From: Cymbidium sinense
Lineage: Eukaryota; Streptophyta; Magnoliopsida; Asparagales; Orchidaceae
Length of the DNA: 64,000 nucleotides
Reading direction: 5' to 3'
NCBI GenBank assembly: GCA_021442155.1
Contig: CM038215.1
Location: forward strand, 272,407,014 to 272,471,013
Below, one piece after another: positions 1 through 10,100 of this stretch. Positions within the stretch are counted from its first letter, which is position 1, and every line of letters starts with the position of its first letter. The notes under the pieces are model-generated. The model made no database searches, had not been told where the DNA came from, and saw only the letters and a list, made by a program, of their open reading frames with translations. The translations under genes were made by a program, and so were the position numbers.

Positions 1-937
1 AAAACTAAACTTAGACCTAAACCTAAACCTAAACCTAAATGTAAAAATAAAATAAAATAAAAAATAAAAAACTAAACTCAAATAAAATAAATAAAAACCT
101 AAACTAAACTAAAGAATAAAATTAACCTAAAAATAACAAACCAAAATAAAATAAAAACTAAACATGAAATAAAAATAAAATGAACCCAAAATAAAATAGA
201 ATAAAAACTAAATAAAAACCTAAACCTAAAAATAAAACCTAAAAATAAATAAAAATAAAACCAAAACCCTAAACTTAAAAAAAAACTAAACCTAAAATAA
301 ACAACATAAAATAAACTTAAACCTAAACTAAAATAAACTAAACTAAAACAAACTAAACTAAAATAAATAAAACCTAAACCTAAATAGAAAGAAAACTAAA
401 CCTAAACCCTAAACTAAATAAAATGAAAGAAAACCTTAAAAAAATTAAAATAAAAAGCTAACACCTAAACCTAAAAAAATAAAATAAAAACCTAAACCTA
501 AACCTAAAAATAATGAATAAAACCTAATCCTAAAAAATAAAATAAAACTAAAACTAAACTAAAAAAATAAGCATAAACTTAACCTAAACCTAAAAAAATA
601 ATCAAAAATAAAAACCCTAAACTAAAATAAATAAACCTAAAATAAATTAACTAAACTAAATAAAAATAAAATATAAACCTAAACAAAAATTAAAATTAAA
701 ATAAACTAAAATAAATAAATAAAATAATCTAAAATAAATAGAAAAATAAACTAAATAAATAGAAAAATAAACTAAATAAATTAAATAAACTAAAACCTAC
801 AACTCTAAATCCTAAACCCTAAACCCTAAGAACCTAAAACCCTAAACAAAAACTAAATAATACCTTAAAATAAAATAAATATAAGTACATAAACCTAAAT
901 AAAATAAAATAAAATAAAAACCTAAATCTTAAAGAAG
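1..937 (+). repeat. Degenerate telomere-like array, AT-rich type
   Basis: The stretch consists of CCTAAA and CCCTAAA units mixed with long AAATAAA/AAAATAAA runs, with the C-rich telomere strand on plus. No gene is visible. Perfect CCCTAAA tandems are rare, so this is interstitial or subtelomeric material rather than a terminal telomere cap. Confidence 0.85.
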
Positions 938-1085
938 TCAATGAAGGATCCAGACCAGTGATGCCTTGAGTAACCACAACAACAATAGGTGCAACAAGAC
1001 CAACATAGGCAGGAACACCAACATTATACTTCACAACCTCTTCCCTGACTTATTTAAGATCACCTTTTGTAAAAATCAGCTCAAC
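938..1085 (-). pseudogene. RPP0: Ribosomal protein P0 exon fragment
   Basis: Read on minus, about 49 codons match the central part of the large-subunit stalk protein P0 (uL10), which anchors the P1/P2 stalk to 28S rRNA. The visible series is VELIFTKGDLK, then a stop, then [35 protein letters not shown] and SLTSL. In the family this region reads like FTKGDL, KVG.PARVGL, then GNTGLDP. P0 is normally about 320 residues, so only around 15 percent is present. It has an internal stop at the usual Glu codon and no start. Both ends run straight into telomere-like repeats: CCCTAAA lies on its sense strand 5' of it, and AT-rich telomere-like repeat follows. It sits exactly where array polarity flips from C-rich to G-rich on plus. 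Recognition rests on my knowledge of P0; I could not run a search. Confidence 0.72.
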
Positions 1086-1395
1086 AGGGGTTTAGGGCAT
1101 AGGGTTTATGATTTTAGGGTATATGCTTTTAACATTTAGGGTTTAGGGTTGGGGTTTAGGGTTTAGGATTTAGGGGTTATGGTTTAGGGTTATAGGTTAC
1201 GTGTTGTAGGTTTAGTGTTTAGGGTTTAGGATTTATGCTTTAGGTTTTTTTAAATAAAATTAAGTCAACCGGTAGGTTTATGTTTCTTTAGTTTCTTTAG
1301 ATTATTTATTTATTTATTATAGTTTATATTATTTTTATTTTTATTTAGGTTTACTTTTTATTTTTATTTAGTTTAGTTTATTTATTTTTAGAATA
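1086..1395 (-). repeat. Inverted telomere-like block (TTTAGGG on plus)
   Basis: Positions 1086-1245 hold TTTAGGG units and 1270-1395 hold TTTATTTA/TTTAGTTTA, the complement of the AT-rich arrays elsewhere. The reverse complement of the recurrent box (TACCGGTTGACTTAATT) lies at about 1258-1278. The block is an inverted piece of the surrounding array type. Confidence 0.8.
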
Positions 1396-1719
1396 AAATA
1401 AAAATAAAATAAACCTAAAATAAAATAACCTAAACCCTAAAGTAAAAACATAAACCTAAAAAATAAACCCTAAACCCTAAATCCTAAACCCTAAACCCTA
1501 AACCCTAAACTCAAAACCCTAAACTTTAAACCCAAAACCCTAAACCCTAAACCCTAAAACCTTAAACCCTAAACCCTAAATGCTAAACCCTAAAACCATA
1601 AACTCTAAACCCTAAACCCAAAGCCCTAAACCCTAAACCCTAAAACCTACAACCCTAAACATTAAACCCCAAACCCTAAACTTTAAAACCTAAACCCTAA
1701 ACTAACCCTAATCCCTAAG
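1396..1719 (+). repeat. CCCTAAA array
   Basis: Imperfect CCCTAAA heptamers with the C-strand on plus, ending in CCCTAAG directly at the 5' break of the first GRP retrocopy. Confidence 0.9.
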
Positions 1720-2187
1720 AATGGGAAAAACCTTAATGGTAGGAAAATCACCGTCAACTAGGCTCAGTCTAGGTCTGGCAGTCGAGGTGAAGTTGGAGGT
1801 GGCAATTATTGTAGTGGTGGTGTGGGATCTAGAGGTGATGTTCAGAGTAGTGGTTGTTATGGAGATGAGAGGAGTGATGGAGGATATAGCTGTGATGGTG
1901 GCAGAGGGAGAGATCTCGGATATGATGGCAGATCCTGCTACTCGGGAGGCAGGGGTGGTTCTAATTTGAACTAGAGAAATTGAAGAACAACCGATCTGAT
2001 CTACTGCTTATGGAAATGTGTCTTTATAGTAGAGACAATTCTACTTATCTAGGGTTTTTGATTTTCTTTATGGGTGCTCATTTTTTATCTATGTCATCGC
2101 TTCTGTCTTAGAAAACTTGGGGTGCTACTTGGTTGATGAAATAAAAAGAAGAAATGTTGAATATGAATTTGTTCTCTATTAAAAAAA
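1720..2187 (+). pseudogene. 5'-truncated retrocopy of glycine-rich RNA-binding protein mRNA (copy 1)
   Basis: The first codons read NGKNLNGRKITVN, a stop, then AQSRS. This matches the last helix and strand of an RRM (family pattern MNG..LDGR.ITVN.AQSR) in GRP7/GRP2-type glycine-rich RNA-binding proteins, which bind RNA in nucleus and cytoplasm. A Gly/Arg/Ser/Tyr-rich tail follows (SDGGYSCDGGRGRDLGYDG, then YSGGRGGS), then a stop near 1972, about 200 bases of 3' UTR, and an A7 run at 2181-2187. The RRM start and RNP1/RNP2 motifs are missing. A premature TAG lies at about 1759. The ATG-initiated frame at 1721 is a different, spurious frame. No intron is visible, which together with the A-run fits retroposition. 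It is flanked on both sides by CCCTAAA arrays. Confidence 0.8.
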
Positions 2188-2690
2188 CCTCAAATCCTAA
2201 ACCCTAAACCCTAAACTAAAACTTAAACCTTAAACTGAAACCTAAATCCTAAACCTTAAACCTTAAACCCTAAACCCTAAACCTTAAAAACCCTAAACCA
2301 TAAACATTAAATTGTAAACACTAAACCCTAAACTCTAAACCATAAACCCTAAACTTTAAACCCTAAACCCTAAACCCTAAGACCTAAACCCTAAACCCTA
2401 AAACCCTGAATCCTAAACCCTAAACCCTAAAACCATAAACCCTAAACCCTAAAACCTACAACCCTAAACCCTAAACCTTAAATGCTAAATCCTAAACTAA
2501 CCCTAAACCCTAAACCCAAAACTTACCTTAAACTAACCCTAAACCTTGAATAAAGATGTCATTAGGAGTAGATCTAAATAATGACCTTTTTCAAACATAG
2601 TTATGGTAGCTAAAGAAAATGTCTTCAAGAGACTTTCCCTTGACTATTATAGATTTGAATACCCTAAACCCTAAACCTAAATCATATTAT
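2188..2690 (+). repeat. CCCTAAA array
   Basis: Dense, slightly mutated CCCTAAA heptamers starting right after the A-run of the GRP retrocopy. A short non-repeat stretch of about 100 bases sits at 2555-2660; I recognise nothing in it. Confidence 0.88.
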
Positions 2691-4150
2691 AATACCATAT
2701 ATTATAGTATAATGTAGCATCATACATTTCAGCATGTAGTGATGTGTTTTTGGATGTTATAAGTTGTTTTGAAATGTTTTAATATATTATGGCATTATTC
2801 CCTATAGTCTATATTAATATAAATCTTAAAAAAATTGATTTAATAAATTAGATGATGAAATTTGTTAAATTTGAAGTTGGAATTAGGTTGTAGTACTAAA
2901 GGTGCGCTACGCCACTTGTAGTCTAGAAAGTAAGATTTTATGTTCAAAATAAATATTATATGTTGTAGCAAAGTGTAGCATCATATATCATAATATATTG
3001 TTTTACACATTTTAAATTCTTTCAATATTTTACAATCATGTAGTCAAGCCTACACTGGCATTATTTATGAAAATGTTGATTTAGACTTTAAAATGGTGGA
3101 ATTTGGCCAAATTCATAATAGGTGGAGCATGGCACCATAATATATTGTTTCAATTTAAAATATGTAAGTGATACGACTAAAATATATAATTTTTTATTAT
3201 TTAGACTAATTTTATGATTTTTATCTTAAGCAATCCCTTGTGATGTGATATGCAATATAATATAATATAATATGTTATAGTGTATTATAATATAGGATGC
3301 CATAACATAGTGTAGCATCATGCATTATAGCATACTATTGTGTATTACTACTTATTATTAAGCATATTTTAGTTTGTTATAGTATGATGTAGTAGAGTTT
3401 GTGTTGGTATAATTCATAAATATACTGATTTATAGGCTGAGATTATGGGATCTGGCCAAATATAAAGTAAGCTTTTGGGAACATCATTGGGGGTGTGCGA
3501 TGGTGTGTCATTTAATCAAAATATTGGAATTTTGCATCCAAACTAAATGTTCATTTTTAAACCAACTTTTATAAATTTTTTTCTTAAAGGGATTCATTTT
3601 AAAGTGTGATGTAAGATAATATATTATATGAAAGCATATTAAAATATAATGTACATAACAATATAGCTTCATATATATATGAATGTGGTGGTGTGTCTCT
3701 AAATGTTTTTGTACATTTTAGTATGTTTTACTTTTGTTATAATACATAGGGTCAAAACACACCAAAATGTTAATTTAAATGTTGAGATGGAAGAATTTGG
3801 TCAAATTCATGTCACACACAAAGAAGCAACACCAAAATTATGCTATTTTGTACTATTTCTAATAGAAAAATAATAATTTTACATAAAAAATGAACATTAT
3901 TCATATTTTTAGAAAATTGTGTTATTTGTTCCTTTTAAGTGATTCTAATGAAGTGTAATGTTAGACGATATATTATATTATAGAAAATTATAATATAACA
4001 TCATATATTATAATATAATATAGTGTGTTAATTCACACTATAATATGTTGAACATGATATTGTGTAGTTAGTTTGAGCTTGCACCATCACAATTCATAAA
4101 ATATTGATTACAATGTTAAGATGTAATTTGATCCAATACATTGTTTGGCT
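2690..4150. repeat. AT-rich satellite-like tandem repeat, period about 340 bp
   Basis: A recurring core (TATAATATA runs, then GTAGCATCATA) appears near 2717, 2975, 3311, 3660 and 3997, giving spacings of roughly 258, 336, 349 and 337 bases. Each core is followed by a weaker shared stretch including GGCCAAATTCAT-like words. Copies are strongly diverged. No coding potential is seen. Confidence 0.6.
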
Positions 4151-4790
4151 TTTTGTTAAAGTATTAAAGGTGTGCATAAGAGAAGAAATAAGATTTGATG
4201 AGAATTCCATGTCAACGACATGGAGGGAGATCTGCTAGGGGATCACACATGCATTGGAAATGACATGTGAGGGCTCTATGTCAAGGGCATAGAAGAAAAA
4301 AATATGATGGGGATATGGTTTGAATTTGATTTGATTATATGATCTGTGGAAAGAAGATCCCTTAGGGATAAGAATCTATAGTCCATTGAGGATTATGATT
4401 GAATCAACTTTAATTTATTCTATTTTAATTGATGTGGAGGCACATATGCTAGATATATGGGCTCGAGTCTATTGGGGATCGAGTATATGAACCTTCCATT
4501 AAGGAAGCAGGTTCGGGCTATCCACTGGGGATTGAGATTTGAGTTTGATTTCATAGGTTTGTGTGGGGATGTATCCACTTGGAATAAGAGTTTGGTTGGA
4601 TTTCTTTGATTTAGACTATATTAGGAAAGTTGGTTTAATTTGGCTCCATTGGGGAGGTTGGTTTTGAATTTTATTTGTTTGCTTGACATGTTTATATATG
4701 ATTTGGGGCTCCACTAGGAGAAGGGTATGATTTAACTTCACTGGGAAAAATCATGTTATGTTTAATTTAATCTGAGTTAATGTATAGATC
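4151..4790. other. Non-coding spacer, no gene recognised
   Basis: GT-rich unique sequence with scattered CACTGGGGA/CATTGGGGA words that recur in the array to its right. It may be the degenerate left edge of that array or noncoding sequence of the neighbouring gypsy element. No reading frame is supported. Confidence 0.35.
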
Positions 4791-6500
4791 TTGTTGGTGT
4801 GTGATGGACCCACTGAGAAGGGGCTATATTAGCCTTGACCTACCTCAGGTTTACAAATCCAAAGTGATAGTCTATCGGTTGTGGGGTAGAGCTAGCCAAC
4901 CTAAGGGGTTGCCTTTCTATATGGAACGGTTGTGCTAAGAAGAAGGTGTAGCGGACTTACATCTTTCAAAGTGAGGAACAAATGCTGGGGTGACTTATTG
5001 GATGCACAACAAATATAATCTGACCTAGGGTGAATACTGAGTCAATGCCACTAGGGACTTATGAGAACTCAAAAGTAGTCAGGATTAGTTTTATTTTAAT
5101 TTCATGTGATTTAATATGGTTTGTCTGGTTTAGTTTGATTTTGAATTGAGGGAATATCCATTGTGGATATGAGCTCGGTCAAATTTAATCGATTTAATTT
5201 ATCGACCATGTTGGTGTGCAATGGACCCACTAAGAAGGGGCTATATCAGACTTGTCCATTCTCAAATTTATAAATCCAAAGGAATAATCTACTGGCCATG
5301 GGAGAGAGCTAGCCAACCTAAGTGGTTGCCTTTTGGTGTGCAATAGCTATGCTAGGAAGGAGTAATAAACTTACATCTTCAAAAGCAGGGAATAGCTGCT
5401 GGGGTGACTTGTTGGTAGCACAATAAATAGAACCTAGCATAGGGGCCACTACTGAGTGAATTCTACTGGTACTTATATCAACTCAAGAGTAGTCAGGCGA
5501 ATCCTATAAGGAGTTTTGCTAAAACTGGCCTAAAGATAGGATGCCTACTTGGGAAGATGAATTGTTAAGGGTGTCCTCCTAATCCACAAGTGAATATATA
5601 TTTTTTATTTATATGTTTGTGTGGACCCTATTGGTATCCAAGGGACCACACTAAGAAGGGGCTATGTCGACCTTAACCTATCTTAGATTTACTAGACCAA
5701 AGGAGAATCTTCACATCTACAGAATGGATTCTCCAACCATAGGGGTGGTTACTAGGAAAGGGGAACTGTCCAATATGATAGTAACTTGGGTAATGTATAA
5801 ATGGGTTCGTAAAGGATGTGATCCAAATATAGTGCCCATAAGGGAGATGCTGCTAGGGGCATTATCTTGAGCCCTGGAAAAAAAAGCCTATAGCTGTACA
5901 GTGGCCAACACAAGGAGAAAGTGAAGCAGACTTACATCTGCCATGAGTGGTGTATCCTAAGGTGCGAGAACCAACCAACCTAAGGTGTCTCCATCAGCAT
6001 GAGTGGTGTATCCATCAGCATAGTGAGAACTAACCAACCTAAGGTGCCCGTAGGTGTGCAACGATCAATCTAGAAAGAAAGTGTGTAGGCTTACAACTTT
6101 CCAATTGTTACTAATCATTAAGATAGTTTATCGTACACAGCATAGATGTTATTTGACCTACAACGACTACTAAGAAGGGAGCTCGAGGAAGGACTGGACC
6201 CAGAATTGAAGCAGTCAGGAGGGAAGGGGACATTAGGGGACTTATCCTAAACCTCAAATATACTTGACCCAATTAGTGGACGAAGTATAATCTAAGAAGA
6301 ATGCATACCAGACTCACATCCTCTTAAACAAAACCAACATGAGGTAGCTTTTTGGCCACATAGTAAGGCTACCAAACTAACAAGGCACTCGTTAGTGTGC
6401 AGTAGCGAAGAACACCACTGGGGTGACACACTAAGAGGGTATCATGTCAGCCTGGCTTAGAGCAGCTATTGAGTGAGTACCGCTGGGGGTGTCATCTCAA
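4790..6500. repeat. Degenerate tandem repeat, period about 415 bp
   Basis: The series GACCCACT(G/A)AGAAGGGGCTAT, TACAAATCCAAA, AGCTAGCCAACCTAAG, GACTTACATCTT, GCTGGGGTGACTT and ACTCAA.AGTAGTCAGG occurs at about 4800-5090 and again at 5215-5500, with a third start near 5640. Shorter rearranged pieces continue to about 6500. It lies on the 3' side of the gypsy integrase fragment as read on minus. Tandem repeats in 3' noncoding regions are known for some plant Ty3/gypsy lineages, so it may belong to that element; this link is inferred. Confidence 0.6.
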
Positions 6501-6639
6501 CTCAGAGTAGCCTGAGATAATAGCTATGTGTTTATTTTATAAATTTATGTGTACTTTGTGTTTGTGTTGTATCGATGAAGGATAGGATGTCGGTCAGGTT
6601 CCTTACACCTACCCTAAACACATCATGGCAGATTCATAA

Positions 6640-7495
6640 ATAAGAATACTTTCAACATAAAAGAGATTGAATTAAAAATGGAATTTTTATTAATGATAAT
6701 TATTATTGAACATGATTTATAATATTTATTTAAGTTGAGCGCATTGATTGAAAACATTGGATGCACTCTCTTATGATTAATAAGCTGATAAGATCCTCCT
6801 TGGAAGACCTTCTCTCTACCAAAGTGCCTTCCCAAGTGGGTTCAAACTTGCCTCCTATCTTACGATGGGCAACAATCGATCTCCTTAGAACTAAAATAAC
6901 CTATCCTACTTAAAAAGTTCTAGGATGGTCCAACTTGTTATGATCTTGAATCATTTTAGCTTTGTACAACTTGAGGTTTTGGCATGCCCGCAAGCATCTC
7001 TCCTCCAATCTTTTGAGCTCTTCTAACCTCAACTTGACATTCTACTCTATTGTGATTTTCCTACCCACAGTTATCCTTAGTGATGGGAGTTGTACTTCTA
7101 ATGGTAGAACAGCTTGGGACCCATACACTAAGGAGAAAGGAGTAGACTAAGTTGGAGTTCTATATGTGATGGCCCACAAGGCTTCAACTAACTGCTTATT
7201 CCACTATCAGTTGTTGTTGTCAAGTGTCTTCTTCAGTATTTGGATGAGAGTTTTGTTGAAGGCTTCTTCTAAGCTGTTTGTCCTCGGGTAGTCTATGGTA
7301 CAATATCTCCAATCTATGTTGTGTCTCCAGGCAAAGTTGTTGATCTTAGTGCTCTTGAATGCAACACCATTATCAGATATAATTCTTCGAGGCACTCTGA
7401 ACCTATATACAATATGGTTCTTAAAAAATTGGAGCACATGCTTAGTTGTGACCTCTCTGAGTGAAATGACCTTCGCCCATTTGGATGGTGTTACT
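6640..7495 (-). pseudogene. Ty3/gypsy retrotransposon integrase fragment, broken
   Basis: Read on minus from about 7495: KWAKVISLREVTTKHVLQFF, then VPRRIISDNGVAFKS and NFAWRHNIDWRYCTIDYPR, then EAFNKTLIQILKKTLDNNN. This is a plant gypsy integrase core, with the second catalytic Asp (in SDNG) and the Glu (in EAFNKTL) visible. The first catalytic Asp lies upstream and is absent. The C-terminal half continues as PFSLVYGSQAVLPLEVQLPS, RLEELKRLEERCLRACQNL, then IGGKFEPTWEG and a frame-shifted FQGGSYQLINHKRVHP. Stops occur near 7206, 7150, 7044 and 6912. No RT, RNase H, LTR or primer-binding site is recognised, so this is a remnant. The plus ORF overlapping it is its antisense shadow. Confidence 0.82.
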
Positions 7496-7504
7496 TATAG
7501 GCTC

Positions 7505-8272
7505 ATCGACTTGCTTAGCAGGATTTCAGCAGGCTGCCTCTTCTGTTATTTTCTTGTGGATGGTTTTTATGCTTGCCTATTTCATATGTATAAGTATCTT
7601 CATGTCAGGGTGACTATATTGATGATACTTTTCCTGCATGGGGCCCCTTATCTTTCTGCCCTTTGCAATTTCCTCTCTATATTATATATAGTTTGTTTAG
7701 GTTTGCAGGTAATAAAGCCCATAAGACTTTCAACATCTGGCTGCTATCTTTACACAGGTTTGTTGGCTATGATGGCTGTGAGGATTTCACTCCCTTTTGG
7801 ATTGGTAGTAGCTCTTATGATGTAACCCTTCTACTAATGTTTGGATGCGCATATTTGCATCTGCCCCAACTTGGTGTGACTGAGCCTGAGCCTCCTCTAT
7901 CATAATTCTTTACTATCATTCTCAAATTATGTCGCTTATCATTATGTATGTATTACCTTTTCTAATTTCTTTCCTACATTTTTTTGGTGCTTTCTCTTGT
8001 CCTCTTGCGGGTTTGCTCCATAGTGTCATGCATTCTCACATCCTGAGAGCATTCATATAATCTTCCTTTCTTTTTTTTATGTTAATCTATTTGTATCTTT
8101 TGATTTCTTTAATGTCTTCTTTTGCTTTTGGTTGTACTTAGATAGGGGATCTACTCCTTAGGCTGATTGTAGCTCTTTGAGAAGTAGTTCTGGATTTTAT
8201 CCACTTTATGGACCTTGTAACCCTCTTTTTGTGGCAATAAAATACCCCCTACATGGGGTTTCTAAAAAAAAA
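7505..8272 (+). mobile_element. 5'-truncated LINE, 3' end only (copy a)
   Basis: This T-rich segment matches the terminal region of the long LINE at the right of the window. Shared ordered words include GGCTATGATG, GTAACCCTTCT, TTTGGATGC(G/T)CATAT, GAGCCTGAGCC, TACTTAGATAGGGG, TAGCTCTTTGAG and CAATAAAAT, ending in A9 at 8264-8272. CCCTAAA-type repeats follow immediately. The 5' side abuts the gypsy fragment. The plus ORFs here are hydrophobic translations of T-rich 3' UTR, not proteins. Confidence 0.7.
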
Positions 8273-9068
8273 CTTTAAACCCTAATCCCTAAAAAGCTAA
8301 AAACCTAAACCAAAACTAAATAAAATATAAAATAAATAAATAAATAAATCTAAACCAAAATAAGATAAAATAAATAAATTAAATTAAAAACATAAACTAA
8401 AACCTTAACCTAAACCTAAACCTATACCTAAAAAAGAAAATAAAATAAAAAATAAAAACTAAACTAAAATAAAATAAATAAAAACCTAAACTAAACTAAT
8501 AAATAAAAAGCTTAAATAAAATAAAAGCTAAACCTAAAATAAAAAATAAAACTAAATAAAAACCTAACCTAAATAATAAACCTAAAAATAAATAAAGAAA
8601 TAAAACTTAAACCCTAAACTAAAAAAAACCCTAAACCTAAACCTAAAATAAACTAAACTGAAACCTAAACCTAAACTAAATAAAATAAAATAAACTAAAA
8701 ATAAACCTAAACCTAAACTATAAAATAAACCTAAAAGAAAAACCTAAAACCTAATCCTAAAAAATAAAATTAAAATCTAAACCTAAACCTAAAAATAAAA
8801 ACTAAAATCAAAACCTAAAATAATGAAATAAAATAAAAACTAAGCTAAAAAATAAACCTAAACATAAAAAGTAAACTAAAATAAAAAAACATAAACTAAA
8901 ATAAAGAAACCTAAAATAAATAAACTAAACTAAATATAAATATAAATAAATCTACATCAAAATAGAAAATAAAAAAACTATAATAAAAAAATATACTAAA
9001 TAAACATAAACATACTAGTTTACTTAATTTTAAAAAAAAATAAAAAATAAAAAATAAAAAAATAAAAC
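8273..9068 (+). repeat. AT-rich AAATAAA/CCTAAA array
   Basis: Mostly AAATAAA, AACTAAA and CCTAAA units with the C-strand on plus. It ends at a recurrent transition box (ACTAGTTTACTTAATTTT then an A-run) at about 9013-9040. Confidence 0.85.
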
Positions 9069-9265
9069 CTTTAACCTAAACCCTAAACCCTAAACCCTAA
9101 AACTCTAAAGCCTAAAGCTTAAAACCTAAACCCTAAACCCTAAACCGTAAACACTAAAACCCTAAACCCTAAACATTGACCCTAAACACTAAACCCTAAA
9201 ACCTAAATCCCTAAACCCCAAACCCTCAACCTTAACCCTAAACCTTAAACCCTAAAGACCAAAAA
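9069..9265 (+). repeat. CCCTAAA array
   Basis: Dense CCCTAAA heptamers directly after the A-run of the transition box. Confidence 0.88.
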
Positions 9266-10100
9266 AATATAAACCTAAACAAAACAAAGCCTAATAATAA
9301 AATAAATAAATAAACGTAAACCAAAATAATCTAAAATAAATAAAATTAAATAAAAACCTAAACTAAAACCTAAACCCAAACTTAAACCTAAACCTAAAAA
9401 AATATAAAAATAAAAATAAAAGATAAACTAAAAATAAATAAATAAAAACCTAAACTAAACTTAAAAAATAAAATAAACCTAAAAATAAAAAAAACCTAAA
9501 GAAAATAATAACTAAACGTAAAATAAAAATAAAATATACCTAAAATAAAATAAAATAAAATAAAAACTAAATAAAAACCTAAACCTAAAAAAATAAAACT
9601 AAAAATAAATAAAAAATAAACCATAAACCCTAAACCTAAAATAAGCAAAATAAAAGAAACCTAAACCTAAACTAAAATAAACTAAACTTAAATAAATAGA
9701 AACTAAACCTAAACCTAAAATAAACTAAACTTAAACCTTAAACTAAAATAAACATAAACTAAAAAATAAACCCTAAAAATAAACCTAAAATAAAAACCTG
9801 AAAGCTAAACCTAAAAAACAAAATAAAAACCTAAACCTATACCTAAAAATAAAAAATAAAACCTAAACCTAAAAGTAAAAATAAAAATAAAAATAAAAAT
9901 AAAATAAAAAAATAAAAATAATCCTAAACCTAAACCAAAAAAATCAATTAAATTAAAAAACATAAAGTAAAATTAATAAACCTAAAATACATAAACAAAA
10001 TAAAATAAAAATAAAAATAAGCCCAAATAAACATAAAAAATATAATAAACTAAAATAAATAAAAATAAACTAAATAAACCTAAACCTATTGTTTTACTTA
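9266..10100 (+). repeat. AT-rich AAATAAA/CCTAAA array
   Basis: Same composition as 8273-9068, ending with the box TTGTTTTACTTAATT plus an A7 run at about 10087-10110. No gene. Confidence 0.85.

Noticed and set aside
1..60. True chromosome end at the left edge
   Set aside because: The repeats are too degenerate and AT-rich, and non-telomeric DNA with retroelements follows for tens of kb; nothing shows a terminal cap.
1721..1969. ATG-started 82-residue protein
   Set aside because: It is the wrong frame of the GRP retrocopy. The frame one base earlier gives the RRM end and glycine-rich tail. The same applies to the frames at 38624 and 41581.
7295..7905. 176-residue plus-strand protein
   Set aside because: Its first part is antisense to the gypsy integrase and the rest is T-rich LINE 3' UTR.
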